Below are positions 43,901 to 58,900 of a stretch of 64,000 bases of DNA, one piece after another. Below the pieces are notes generated by a model. That model worked only from the letters and a program-made list of their open reading frames with translations. It was not told the origin of the DNA and ran no database searches. Numbering within the stretch: the stretch's first letter is position 1; each line of letters opens with the position of its first letter. Position numbers and translations under genes: made by a program. The DNA lies in assembly GCA_014607495.2 (NCBI GenBank), contig CP053148.1, forward strand, positions 12,896,001 through 12,960,000, in the 5' to 3' direction. Source of the stretch: Carposina sasakii (taxonomy: Eukaryota > Arthropoda > Insecta > Lepidoptera > Carposinidae).

Positions 43901-46900
43901 CCAGGTTCGAATCCCGGTAGGTGCAAATATTGATGATGAATATCGATGTTTGTGAGGATGGATGTTTTTTGAACTACTACGAGTACTATTACTGAACGGA
44001 TTTTAATGAAACTTGCCAGGTATTTAGCTTATACCTACATACTTTGTAGTTACATTAGAATGGACATCCATACTAATATTATAAATGGGAAAGTGTGTAT
44101 CTGTTTGTCCGTCTTTCACGGCAAAACCGAGCGACGAATTGTGATTTTTTTTAAAGTGGAGATAGTTGAAGGAATGAAGAGTGACATAGGCTACTTTTTG
44201 TCTCTTTCTAACCACCCACTTTCCAAATTGAGCTAAACCAAAGCTAAAGCCATAACCGAAAACGCTCAGTTAAAAAAATATATTATCATTTACCGCGGTT
44301 ACCTTTCCGGTAAACTCTGTTTTTAAAAGTTCAAAGTTTCTCTATTTGTAAACATAGGTGTGTACATAACGTAGATGTTATATGGGTATAAAGGGTAATT
44401 TTAAATCATCCCACAGCTCATAAAGCGTTCCCCCGGCTCTCTCGGGCTTCGTACATGGTCGCTCTACGCCCGTGTCACTCTCAGACACTTCAACGAGCTA
44501 GAGCACGAGCTACGAGACCGACTCACGAGAGCGCACAAGCCTGCCACCAAGTATCTAGCCAGCTTTACGTCGGCCATCACCACTGTGTTTGCCAGGTTAT
44601 TATTTAATTCAATTTTTATAATGGCTATATTAATGAGGGAATTTTTGACAACTATTAAAAATTAGAAAAGGTTAGAGCATATCACGGTATGCGAGAGGTC
44701 GTGAGTTCAAGTCTTACTCGGGTGATTTTTTTTTTCATTTCTTAATAATAGGTATTTCATCATCATCATCATCAGCCTATTGCAGTCCACTGCTGGACGT
44801 AGGCCTCCCCCAAGGCACGCCACAAGATTGCCATGGGGGTATTTGCCCATTTCACCACGCTGGGCAGGCGGGTTGGTGACCGCAGTTTATATTTTGGACT
44901 ATGTTGTCAACACGGGAAGCGCTGCTGCCCACCTCCCGGAAACCCTTAATCGCCTCGTACGATACCCACGGGCAGACATGGGGTGGTACGAATTCTATTC
45001 TGCCGGCACCACGCGGCGAAATAGGTATTTATAACTATTAAAAGTAAAAAAATGTACAAATCGCCAAAGCGAATCTCCTACCCGAATGTTCTGTATGGAG
45101 AGGTGAAGTTTGGGGGGAGCTAGGTAGGATGTAGGTAACACCATCTATTTTTGACAGTTATTTTAACTTGTCAGAAAATCCCTCATTGTGGCAATTATTG
45201 TGTCAGGCACAATGCAGGTAAATATTTAAGGTACCGTAAGTAATTGGTAAGAAATGTAATCTAGAAGTCTCTGCTTAGAATTGAGTGAGCAGCGAGGCGA
45301 CAGCGGCTGTATCATATATGTGTAATCAAATGGATCACTTCTCGAAAACTGCGGTGACAATCGGACAGTGATATGCAATTTATTTTTATGACAATTCAAT
45401 TTTTTCCGTCATTTCTATCGCGAACAAAAACAAATGTCTCGCCGATACAACACTACGCCCCTACATAGCAGCGCGGGTATTGAGATGAGAATGGGCAGCG
45501 TTTTCCGCGTCGCTGCCCGCCAAATTCGAAGCAGACCTTATGGCTCGTGCACATTAACACAATATGATGCACACACGCTCTCTTATTACAAAACAGCAAT
45601 GCAACGCCTTGTACCAGGACGAAAATAGACGTCGGCGGCACCTCTAGAAAACTACGATGACGCAAATATGTAGTCGGCGACGATGTTGTTTTTCTGTAAT
45701 AGCACGGTGTGTGTTTGCAGAAACATTGTGTTCCTGTCGGCGAGTGTGCTAGGTGTGCTGGTGGTGCTGTCGGTGTACGATGAGGATGTGCTGACGGTGG
45801 AACATGTGCTCACTCTCATCACCATACTCGGATGTATCGTCGCGGGCGCAAGGTAACTCATTTAGTCTTGTTAACCTATGATTTGTTGATTGGTTTGAGT
45901 TGTAGTTGATAACTTGTAGTTTTGCTTAGTATTCGATTTTTATTTTAACATGATTTTTAATTTACTTAAAAATTGCAATTATACTGTAGACAAAGTAATA
46001 TTATTTCTCGTTTGAATCGATAGAGGTTCGTCACCCACTCATTTGCAACAATATAGAAAGATTTGATCTTCGCGCGTGATAAAGTTGCAACAACGACCGT
46101 AGATGCCAAACGATGTTACAAACTAAAGGACCCAGTATTATAAAAATCGTAAAAGTTTGTTTGTGGATTGCCTATCTGAAGGATAAAGTTGACACTATCT
46201 CTCTCTTGATCTTGATTGTTTTTGAGAAAGACGCCAACAAAATTCACCAGAACTATAGGCCTATTGAAAAATCTGCTCTAAATGTGTTAATATTTATTTA
46301 ATTTCCCGGTCATTTCTGCCTCAAATCTGTTGTTAATATGTTAATATTTATTTATGTTCTTCGGTTTATTAGGGCGTTGATATCGGAAGAGGAGAGACTA
46401 GGCAGCGGCTGTGGCCCGGCCCGTGGGGAGGAGCTATTCGTACAAGTGTTGGGTCACGTTCACTATCTCCCTGCGGCATGGCGCTGGCGGGCACACACCA
46501 AAGATGTCGCCGAGCATTTCCAACAGCTGTTCCAGTTTCGAGCGGTGATTAATAAGACTTTATTGTCGATTCTGACCGTCACACTTAAACCTAAACGTAA
46601 AATTAGTTCTTCCTGTCCTTTTCTCTCTCAGCCATTTATATTTAGAATGGAGAGAGATAGATCTGACTAATATTAGGTTTAAGTGTGACGGTCGGAACAG
46701 GTTCCCTGTCCCATGAACCATATTTGATTCACGCAACACTTTGTACCAACACTGACAAGTTCATAAATAAATGGAAGGAAAAGGAAAAAAGCTCTGGACA
46801 ATTACTAAATGAAATATCTGTTCTATATATGAGAGGGAACCTAAGTTAATCGTTGCCTAAATTTAACAGATATGCTATACATTTTGCTGTAAAATATAAG

Positions 46901-49900
46901 TTTTAAACGTCGATTAAATCTAGATGCGGTTTTGTAATAACACTGTTGGTTTGTTAAGACAGCGGTTTGCGGTGGAACATGCCACATGTCAGCACCGTAA
47001 AGTAGACATTTTATTGCGTACGGTATCCTAACGCGTAGAGTCTGTTTCATAGAACAGCTTAATGTTGAGGAACATGTATGGGAACTAACATGTTTTGTAG
47101 GCAGTATACTCGTAGAGATAATTAAAGTAAGAGGCTGTATGAGGATAATGTAGTGACAAAAAGAGATACTAGCGCCATGGTTCTATGATATTATTTGGCG
47201 AAACGCACTCTAGTATCGTCATCGTTTTAGATTACTTCAAAAACTTATTTTTTTTGTTGTCCTATAAGTTAACCCTTAATACTTTAAAACTCTGTTTATT
47301 ACTTATAAATATTATAAAATTATTAATAATGAAATGGAAAAAATTCCTAACCCGGGTGGGAATCGAACCTACGACCTCTGCATTCCGCGTGCTAGTGCTC
47401 TTACCACTGAGCCACCGGGTCAATTACTCGGATGACGAATTTTACCATCTCTTTTTGAAATTACATTATTGGAAACGTTATTTTTCATCCCGATAGCTAT
47501 ACATAAGCCAAATATCGGCAAGCAAAGCTGAATCCCTCAGCACAATGTTTTAATGATGAAACGATCAACCATATCCTAACGGATTATATTATAAATATGT
47601 TTACATTTATATTTATTTATTACCAGGTGCACATAATATTTGAGTTGCTAAGTCCGCTGCTGTGCCCGTTCATCTTGCTCTCTCTTCGACACCGCGCGTT
47701 GGATATCGTCGACTTCTATCGAAACTTTACAGTGAGCGTGCTGGGTATCGGCGATGTTTGCTCCTTCGCTCAGGTGAGTTTACTGTCACACATATGTTTT
47801 TACACTCGACTGCGCCAGAAAAAGAGCTATGCTTTATAAGTATATGTGTGTATGTACATTTCTTTGGCACGCTCTGGAGCCTAAATGGCTTGTCGTATTT
47901 GAGCTAAGAGGTGTCGTTAGATTTATCTTAGTGACACTGTGTTTGATAGTTTTATTCTTATTCTTTATTGTACACAAAACATAACAATAAATTATAATTT
48001 AAATAAATTAAGTTATTACTGTAGTCTAATATCTAGTATACTCGAATACATGCTGCATCTCTTTCTGTGCATGTCGTAAGAGAGTTTGTGGCAAATATAA
48101 GGCGTGTGCGAGTTAAATTATGATTTGCTAATAAATTATGATTTGTTATTAAGTCAGTGCGAGATTTGCTATTTATTAAGTTTTAAGTGAAGACAAAATC
48201 GTGCAGCTGCCTCGTTGTCTGTTTCGTCATATCTCAAAAATTTCGTAACGGATTTTAATAAGTTTTTCATTCATGGAGAATGTGATTGCAATGTATATTT
48301 TATGGCGATTGTGTATATATATATACAGGATGTAACAAAAAGGGTATGTTAAGCGAAAAGCTATGTAAATAGCCCACTGTAGAGAACCTATTCACAAAAT
48401 TTGAGACTCGAAATCACATGTTTATTTTTCAAGATTGTATGAAAATTCCTGAGATATTTAAAAATTCTCCATACTATCAGAAAAAATAAACATGTGATTT
48501 CGAGTCTCAAATTTTGTGGATAAGTTCTCTATAGTGGGCTATTTCCGTAGCTTTTCGCTTAACATACCCTTTTTGTTACACCCTGTATATGGTGATTTTA
48601 CTTGACAACTATAAACGTAAAATATTTATTACGATGAGTAAATTATATAAGTACTTACCTATAGATATAATAAGGCTAAAGCGAATGTCGCTTATGTCGC
48701 TGGGGGACCTAGCAAGTGACTATTATATTATGAATAATTTACAAATTAGATAAATTAATAACAAGCGACATTCGCTGTTATTTCCTGTCCTTTATTTGCA
48801 TTTCATTTTCACGGATCTTAACAACTGGCCCCATAATGGTGACCCAACGTGACTGTGGGATCCTCCAGTTCTGGTTACCCCATTTCGGTAACACAACCGT
48901 GTGCCAGTTGACCCTGCCGTACGGGAGTTGCAGTTAAATTTTAACTTGACATTCCCTAACAATTTGTATGCCAAATAGGCGGGTCACAGGAGAGCTAATG
49001 TACATATTAAAAAAAACTGTAATTACCTGTGTATCAGAAATAAAGTATTCGATTTGTATTTGGTGACTGGTAGGGTCAATCTCGGTACCTACTCATAATA
49101 TTGCTTACAAAAACGCAACCCTTGGCTGCGTCGTCCGTCGGTCTATGAAGAATTATGCGTTAGAAAAGACAACACTGTGCGTGATGAACTGTACTGATGT
49201 CAATGCGAAATGCGCTAATCATTCAACTTATGTTCATATTATTATGTTATACGCACTGCGCTTCTTGAATTATTATTATTATTACGTATAATTTGTATGT
49301 AACGTGTTTACCAGATGTGTGATCTGGGGCTTCTCCTTCCTTCGTTCCTTTTCTTCTCCTATCCATCCTTCCTCTTTGCGAACTGTCCGGCGCCAGGGGC
49401 AGCTCAAGTGGCCGGGCGCACCCTGGTAATACCAGGGGTCGACTAGCCCGGCACGCGTCCCCCAGCCAGCCGCATCTTTGCCTTCCCAAATGGATCAGAC
49501 TCTCTAACCCATGTGGCCCCTTTAAGGGCCACTTAAGTTACCGGCACGTTGTCGCGCGCCGAGAATTTTGCTCGGGCACGGCGGTTGCCCCAAGGCCCGC
49601 AACCCAGGGCGCATGTTTTTTGTACCCAGGACGACCTCCGTCCAGATGTGTTACTAATATAGGTACTCGTATATTGCGCTAGCTAGTTGTTAGAATAGTA
49701 TACGCATTACTACTAATGCGAGTTGCTTTGTAATGATTTATATGTTTATTAATTGAATTTTGACTTTACTATAATGTGTATTTTACAGTTAAGTATGCAT
49801 ATCTGTGCCTTGTCACTTTCTGCTATGCTTTTTATAAGTTATGTAGCAAAGAAAATGATGAACTAAATGAAATTTTCCTATAATTTGTTTTCAGCTCGAT

Positions 49901-52900
49901 ATCCGTCGTCACGGGCATCCGGATTGGCAAATGCCGGTCAAAACTACCGACAAAGGGAAAGGTTGGTTTTTGGTTCTTTTTCATACATTTCAGAAATGTT
50001 GTGTTTGTTGACATTAAAAGTATCGTGGTCTACATTATTTTGATATTAACACGAGGGTGATGTTTGATACACTTAACCGTCGATTTGACTGTCAATACTT
50101 GACACATTGTTGTCATTGATATGTCTTCGAGAAACTGGTAATTATAATTACCAAACATTATAATGTTTGAAGTGAAGGCAAACTCGTGTAGCTGCTGCGT
50201 TGTTTGTCTTTTTCGTTATAAAAAATAAATATTCACTTTACAACACATTTACCCAGCTAGTCCCAAACTAAGATCCATAAAGTCTTGTGTCGTGGCTAAG
50301 CAACAGCATATAAATATATATTTATAAAACACTCCTTGGAATCAAACTGTTATTTATCAACCTCATCATCATCATTTACAGCCCTGAGAAGTCCACTGTT
50401 GGACATAGGCCTCCTCCAACAACCTCCACTCCGACCGGTCGGAAGCAGCCTGCATCCAACCGACGCCCGCGACGTTGGCCAGGTCATCCGTCCACCTCGC
50501 GGGTGGCCTTCCCACGCTGCGCTTGCCGATACGTGGTATCCACTCTAGAACTTTCCGACTCCATCGGCCATCAGTTCTTCGAACTATGTGCCCTGCCCAT
50601 TGCCACTTCAGCTTGCTGGACCGTTGAGCTATGTCGGTGATCTTTGTACGTCTGCGGATCTCCTCATTTCTGATTCGATCGCGTAGAGAGATCCCAAGCA
50701 TAGCTCTCTCCATCGCTCGCTGTGCGATCCTGAGTTTCTTTATGAGGCACATAGTTAGAGACCACGTCTCGGCACCGTAGGTCATCACCGGCAGCACGCA
50801 CTGGTTGAATACCTTCCGTCTTTAAGGACTGGGGTATCTTGGACACAAATAAGCTTCGTAGTTTCCCGAACGCTGCCCAGCCGAGTTGGATTCGCCGATT
50901 TACCTCCTTCTCAAAGTTGGACCTACCTAGTTTGACCGTCTGTCCCAGGTAAACATACTCGTCAACAACTTCAAGCATCGAGCTCCCAACCAATACAGGA
51001 GTGGGCGGCATATGGACGTTCGACATGATCTTCGTCTTGTCCATGTTCATCTTCAGGCCCACCTGTTGGGAGACTCGATTGAGGCCATCGAGCATTGTGC
51101 TTAGATCCTTCAACGATTCTGCCATGACCACGATGTCGTCTGCGAACCGAAGGTGAGTGATGTATTCGCCATTGATATTGATGCCGAGTCCTTTACATTC
51201 GAGAAGCTTAAAGGCGTCTTCCACTGCATTAGTGAAGAGCTTCAGAGAAATAACATCTCCTTGTCTCACTCCCCTCTGCAAAGATATCGGCTCAGTGCTC
51301 CGCTCCTGTACTCGTACCGACATGGTGGCGTTGCTGTATAAACACTTCTCGATATATCGATGGTCAATATGGCACCGCTGGAGAGACTGCAGCACTGCCT
51401 ATGTCTCGATCGAATCAAAGGCCTTCTCATAGTCCACGAACGCTAAGCATAGTGGCTGATTATATTCTTCCATTTTTTGTATAATCTGCCGTAGCGAGTG
51501 GATATGGTCTATGGTACTAAACCCTTTTCGGAAACCGGCTTGTTCGGGAGGCTGGAAGTCATTAAACCTGCGAGCAAGACGATTCGTGATTACCCTTGAA
51601 AACAACTTGTAGACATGGCTCAGAAGCGAGATGGGTCTATAGTTCTTCAGCAAGGCTTTATCGCCTTTTTTAAAGAACAGCACCACCACACTTGTGCTCC
51701 ATGCTTCCGGCGTTACGCCTTCGAGCAGGACGGAATTGAAAAGCCTCTGGAGGACCTTCAGTACCGGAGTTCCACCCGCTCTTAGAAGCTCTGATGTAAT
51801 TCCATCATCGCCCGGCGCTTTGTTGTTTTTGAGTTGAGGTTGAGGGTATGATCAGTTAGTTTCAGGGGTCTATTTCTACGGTTAGGTCTAAAGAATTTAG
51901 ACCCCACCTTGTGGACAGTTTGTACCAGCCTGTTATTTATATCATCCACTGATATGCAATCCTCTAGGCAAGCAAAGCGGTTTGTCAGCTCGAGTTGAAA
52001 GCCTCGGGGTTTTGAATGTGCACGGAAGAGGGTCGGAGTGTAGACCTCACTAGTCGTGATCTCTCCCGTTTGACATTAATATTCAATGTGCCTCGAACCA
52101 TTCGGTGATCGCTACCGTTTTTCACCCTGTTGATCACTGAGACATCATTGAATATCCGTCTATCGGTGGTCAATATGAAGTCTATCTCGTTCCTCGTGTG
52201 CTTGTTGGGATGGAGCCAGGTCCATTTCCTATGAGGCGGCTTCTTGAAGAAGGAGTTCATCATAAAGAGTCCCTCCATCTCTAGAAAATCGGCAGGCCTC
52301 TGGCCCCTGGGGTTCCTGTCGCCGCATCCAAATTGTCCCACTTTCAACTCATTCTCACCCCGCTTGCCCAGTTTCGCATTGAAGTCCCCCATAACAACAC
52401 AGAAATGAGTTTTAGAGGTATGTATGGCTGTACTTATGTCCTCATACATAACCTCCACCTCGTCATCCGGATGCGTCGAGGTCGGCGCGTATACCTGGAT
52501 GACCTTCAACGAGTACCTTTTTGATACTCTGAGTATCAGGTATGCTACCCTACCCTACCCTGCTCGACACACTCGTGATGGATTCGACTTGTGGACGATA
52601 AACCCAACACCATCCTGGGACTTATGATCACCTTCCCGGTGGTAGAGTAAGTTGCCAGATTTATCAACCTGTGTGAACATATTCGAATCCAGGACCTCTG
52701 GCGACACGCCAGTAAGTTTTTAATAAAAAAAACGGTTGGTTGTTTTTCAGTATACTCTGCTAGGATTATAGTTTAGTCCAACACCCTGTTACTTCATTTC
52801 ATCTTTGTAAATAGAAATGTTTGTTTGAATGCCAAATCTTTATATACAAAATCTTCTGTTCGTGTGTTTGTAATTGAACTCCTTCTAAACGACAGGACCG

Positions 52901-55900
52901 ATTTTGATGAAATTATGGTATGCGTGGATTCGAAAATGATTTCGAGAATGGTTTAGATGCACAATTCGGTCAACTAGAATAAGTTTTTTTGCAGTCCACG
53001 CGGACGGGGTCGCGGGCATACACCAGTTAATAGTAATAAGAAAAAAAACCTCAAAAACTACCATCTAATTTCTACTGTCTGGTGTTCAGGGGCCAACACT
53101 CAGTACAACCAAGGCGAGGGCGGTAAGACGGAGTTGTCGCTGGTGGCGTTCTCGTGCCGCCACCCCGGCTGGCAGCCGACGGAACCTACGCAGAGGACCT
53201 TCCTGAAGTCACTGCGAGCGAGCATGCATCACGCTCTGCCCACGGGACCCTCTTTACAGGTAAGTAGCGTTTTTAGTTTACCGTTTAATAATATTACTTT
53301 GAAGTAAAACTTTGTGTGTCAAAAAGTTAAATTATTTGACACACATGGGAACTTTTGAGTCTAATCTAAACATCTTAAAATTTTGACGTATATTCCATAG
53401 GTACATTTTGTCATAATATTATGTAATTTTTAATTTTACACCGTTTTCTTAAAGGGTTATTTATTGTTACAGTTACTTTATTGTATATTCAGATTCACCA
53501 ATATGTCTCCACCAATAGTTTTACGACAACCACAAATATTTTTGGCTCAGTCGGATTTGTTATAGAATAGAATTGTATGCTAGGGTTATTTTTGGCTCAC
53601 TATTATTGTACCTAGTCGGTTCTTAAATACAGTCACTGGCCATTTATTTTAAAAATAGAACACCTAGAAAAAAAATGAAATGGTGTTCGATTTTCGAATA
53701 TTTTCTGATTAATAATCTGCCAAATCACGATTACATTCATTCATTTTTACGATGGAGTGGACTCGCAAAGAGGACAGAGTAGCAGTAATTGCATTGCATC
53801 GTTGCGGCCATCCACCGAAGACGATATTCAACTTGCATCAGAAGTTAAAACTCACGAAGAGGTTCGTGTACCGTACCATCAGAAGTACAATGACACCTCT
53901 AGTGTCGATGACAAGAAAAGAAACGGCAGACCTCGTTCCGTTAGGACTCCAGGGGTCATCAAAGCAATCAAGGCGCGTATTGCAAGAAATTCCGTCCGCA
54001 AACAGAAACTGATGACTTTGGAGATGGGATTAACCAGAAGTACCGTAAAAAAAGTACTCAATGAAGACCTGGGACTACGAGCATACCGAAAAAAGTGGGC
54101 ATCTTCTGAACGCGCGTCTGATAGCTATGAGAGCCAAGAAATGCAAAGTTTTCCTAAAGCGGTACGCAAGAAACAGACACCGCGATATCCTGTTTACAGA
54201 CGAGAAAATTTTTAATATCGAAGAGAAGTACAACAAACAAAATGACAGGGTGTACGCTACCAGCTCTGCGGCCGCTGGAAATGCCATTCCTAGAGTGCAG
54301 CCCGGCCATCATCCATCATCAATCATGATTTGGTTGGTAGTGTCCTACTATGGCCATACTGAAGTGCATTTTTGTGAAAAAGGTGTCAAAACCAGTGCAA
54401 AAGTGTACCAAGATACGGTTTTAGATCGCATAGTAAAAGATCTGCCTCAGACACTCTTTGGAGGACGGCCATTTGTGTTTCAACAGGACTCGCCACCAGC
54501 GCATAAGGCCAAAACAACTCAGGAGTGGTTCGAGCGCCAGAATATCGAGCTAATAAGGCATCAAGATTGGCCCTCATCTAGCCCTGACCTCAATCCACTG
54601 GATTACAAAATTTGGCAGGAATTGGAGGAGAAGGTCTGTTCTAAACCTCACAAAAATTTGAGCAACCTAAAGTCATCATTGATTAAAGCAGTGGCCGATA
54701 TCGACATGAATATGGTCCGTGCTGCTATTGATGACTGGCCGCGAAGATTGAAGGCTTGTGTGAAAAATGGTGGCAATCATTTTGAATAAATTTTGTGTTT
54801 AATGTAAGCTAATTAAATTACCTTTTTTAAAAAAAATATTTAGAGCACTGACACGCGGAATGCAGAGGTCGTGGGTTCGATTCCCACCCGGGTGAGGAAT
54901 TTTTTCCATTTCTTTATTAATAATTTTATAAAAAATACTTTTTTTGAATATCATGACTAGTTTTCATTTTATAGCCAATTTTATTTGTGACAGAATTTAA
55001 GCACCGACTAGGTATACCAAACTTACTTATTCAAAGACTTAGATGAAATTATTACACGTTCTTTAATCACTTCTCTGTTTAAAGACAAGTCACGATCTAA
55101 TATTATTATAAAGTCATTGGACCTCTTTTACTTCCAGACCAAAACAATGCTCGGCTCTTTCATACAACAGAGTGTGTTTGGAGCGAATACACCAATCCCA
55201 GCTGTCCTGTCTTACTACCAGACAAGACAGCCGTACCGGTTACCTGTAAGTATCACTCCTATTTAATTAATATTTGATGTGGCTTTACTTAAGCATCCCT
55301 ACTACTAGAATACTAGAGCTGTACTAGAATACATTAGCTGCATCATCTCCCGTGCGTGTCGTAAGAGCCAACTAAGGAACATTTGTGTTGGATAGGATGT
55401 GCAACACGTCACTGTTCTTTTACATTTGATCCGGCTGTGTTTTACGCGGCGTTAGGCTCCGTGATCCTGTAGTTCTAGCTACCCAATATTACGAACACAA
55501 CCTTGTTTAGATGTGTTTTAGTAAATACATCGTATTATAGGACAAACTTTGTTCGCGTCTACTAAAGTAACTATTATTCCATGGTAGACGATTCTAAATA
55601 AAATAAATTCAAATATCCTCTACCAGGATATGGACGAAACAAGTGATGAGGACGAAGACCCGGCCGTGCCGACTTCGTCCAACCAGCCAGCCCAGAGCCG
55701 ATCCGGCCTGCTGCTGAGCGGGATCGGACCGGCCATGGAGGCCAGCGCTCTAGGGCTCGACGTGAACGCCGTCAGCGAAGCCCAGCCCTGTGACCCGGCG
55801 AGGGACATGTCAGTTAGCACACTGCATTTGTACGACTTGCATCTGTCACAGGTGAGAATTAAATAGGCTAATGACAGGCTAACTCCTAAAAGTCGTTAAC

Positions 55901-58900
55901 TTGAAATATCACACTTTGAAATAACTGTGTCAAAAAGAGCTAAGTACTACCATGAATGTCAGGGTTATGTATAACAGACTAATAAATAGGAAACTGCAAT
56001 CTGCAAGGACTTTGTGCAAAATTAAGGAATTTGTATATTATTTATAATATGTTAGTTAAAAAGTGTTTGTACGTAAGGCAGCCTTCCGTGGACTGGCCAG
56101 TGCCTTCTATCTCTCCGTATTAAAGTCTAGCGAATGTTTAAAACGAATTGTATTTTAAATTAATGCGTGACTATTTAAAGTTGTCGCACAGTACACCTTA
56201 TACAAGTTTTCTGTGTTTAACATAATAGATATAACTGTAAATATTTTACCTCTAAGGCGGCTGATTCATATGTGTAGTTTTAATGTATGTAGAGACGTGT
56301 TTTTCTCTGCCTAACGAATGCTGAGTGCTGTCGAGCTAACGAATATAAAGATACATGTAGGTACATTTACATTACACTAATCCATCATCATTTTCCTGTC
56401 CTTATCACATTATTTTATGGGGTCGGCGCAATATGGTTTCCATTGAAAATTTTGGCATTTGTTTTTACAGCCGGCTGCCTGCCTGACTCGGGTATCGAGA
56501 AGGGTTGGCTTAGCTATACAGCTAAGTGACATTTTTTTGAAAAATCCGTACATAAAATAAATTCAGTGGTACAGGCCCGTGACTGGGATCGAACTCACGT
56601 CACCCACATACACTATTTTATACAATAATGTCGGATCAACGCACAGCCTAACCCGCTTATCTTAAAGACCAAAATCTGGATTGGTGCTCTTTGTATGACG
56701 TAAACATTAGACAAGAGATAATTTACCGAAATTCACACAGGAACGGTAGAAATGGGAATTCTAAATCATTTATGTTTACTCACAGTCATGGATCGCCCGC
56801 TTTAGTGAGATAGAACGTCTATATCTATCTACCTATATAGTCACTAGGCCGAACGTATGGGTGTACCGTCAGAAAAGAGGGCCCTACTCTGCCAGTGTAA
56901 TAACTGTATTGTTATGATGATATAATGAATAAAATTTGCCGTAGTGATTAGTTATATTTGTTAACACGCTGCATAGCCAGATGGGTTCAGTCGCAGGTTG
57001 CCCAAAAAGGCATAAAGCGACACATTTTTCAGGTTAGTTGTTCAATTCTGACTAATGGTTGTTCGATGTTTAACACAAAATAAAGAGGTACAGATAGTCC
57101 AAGTACAGCCAACGGCCACAGGTAAGTAATGCAGTAAAAGAAACAAGATAAATAACATAGCTTGTCGATTATCTTCGTTAATTGAAAACTATTTTTTTTT
57201 TAAATATTGAGTAGAAAAGTATCGGTAGTAGATTTTACCTGTCGTCGTGTTGGCAAAACAAATGTACTTGTCTATTTTGTGGACTGTATGTTTCGATGTC
57301 TGCTACTCAAACGCTACCCTATCTATTTGCTGGTTTGCATGAGACAAATATATCGCATGTACCTAAAACTGTTCATGCGTAACTATGAGATTGCAATCTA
57401 TTATGTGCCGCAGCTTATAAAACCTATTTAGAATGACTTGGAAACGTTTGACATTAAATTCGTTACCGATCGCTACATTGTTGTATTTGTGCCCGAAAAG
57501 TAGTGGCAGTAGGCTCTCCTTTACCACGTGGGACTTAGTTGACTAAATGGTAAAAAGTGTCGGAGTTATCACAAAACTGTCAAAGTGAAAAGTTAGATAG
57601 ACACTGTATGACATTAAAGGAAAATGTTTGTAAGAGACAAATTTAGATAATGTCTACCTTGTGCTAGGTTTAAGTTCTTTTGTAATAAAACGATGGGTGT
57701 TAATTTTTCAAACAATTATCTGCCCAACTTCTTTGATGGGCCTGATTATAAATGTGTAATATTAATGGGCGCCCGCGACTTCGTCCGCGAGGACTGCAGA
57801 AGAAATAAAATGTTGAAATTATCCGAGATAAAAATATTTGCCCGGAATAAAAAGTCTATGTGTTCATTCAGGGTGTCAGCTAGCTCCATACCAAATTTTA
57901 TTAAAATCGCTCCAGTCGTTTTTACGTAAAAGAGTAACAAACATCCATCCATCCATACTTACAAACTTTCGCCATTATAATATTAGTAGAATAAAATGTA
58001 CCATTATGTACTCGTATGTTTACTTTCATAGTTCACGATGCTATAGCGAGGTAAGTTGGTTATGGCGGACTGCTAGTAAACCCGGGACGGACGCGAATAT
58101 TTGTATCTAATGTTGCCGACAATATTATGATCACACTTCTAATATACGACGTTTTAACGAGCATGGAAGGTTACACTATGTAATTATTTCTGCCTCAATG
58201 ATGTTGGGAATGTAAGCATTTGCTCTGCCTTCGTAGGTATTCCGTAGGGTCAATTTCCCAATGGTCAGATAACCTATTTGAAGGTAAAGTTGATGTTGTC
58301 TCTCTCTTGATCAATAAGAAAGCATCCACTTAATCCTTTACATAAGCTAAATCGAGCCCTCGGCCCTAAATCGAGCAAACTCTTTTTCCTGTCTTGATAT
58401 CTCGTGTAGAAAAGTACATATTTGGTTAAAGTATGTATACAAACTAGTAGTTTGTTTCGGACCGTCAATTTCTAGCCTGTCTATGTATCTGATGCTGTCA
58501 GATATTAGCTAGGTGTGACATTTTAGTGGTTCTGTTTTACGTCGAGGCTGCGAATTTCCAAAGGCTTTGAGTCTCGAGTTAGACTCTAATAGATGAGCTT
58601 TTGTTAATGCATATTACTCGACGATACCTAATATACCTTAGTGAATAAATACTCAAATACATTTTTGTTTTCATATTGTGAAATATTACAATACACACAA
58701 AATATGGGTACGTACGAACAAAACTGAATTTGCTGTGCTATCTTGCAGCAGCATAGTTCCTACTTACTTCTTTAACTTTACCTAACGGTGTGAACACCAC
58801 GGCGTCGAGGAATCGGTTCACACTGTGGTCCAAGATGCTTACGTAAGAGCCCTTATTAGTTATTTTACTCTTTGTATTTAGATTACCTGTATTTCAAATT

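Noticed and set aside
45434..45665. Open frames on both strands in ATG9 intron 7, GC-richer
   Set aside because: There is no motif, no splice sites in phase with ATG9, and strands overlap. It is probably repeat-derived.
47350..47422. Cellular tRNA gene
   Set aside because: A and B boxes and an acceptor stem exist, but the anticodon stem is broken, position 33 is not T, and the same head with the same tail recurs, so it is a SINE.
47341..47425. Frame reading VGIEPTTSAFRV, seen in many predicted proteins
   Set aside because: It is the translation of the reverse strand of a tRNA-derived SINE, not a protein domain.
49247..49489. 80-codon GC-rich minus-strand frame
   Set aside because: It lies in a LINE 3' UTR-like block ending in a (TAA)n tail and shows no protein motif.
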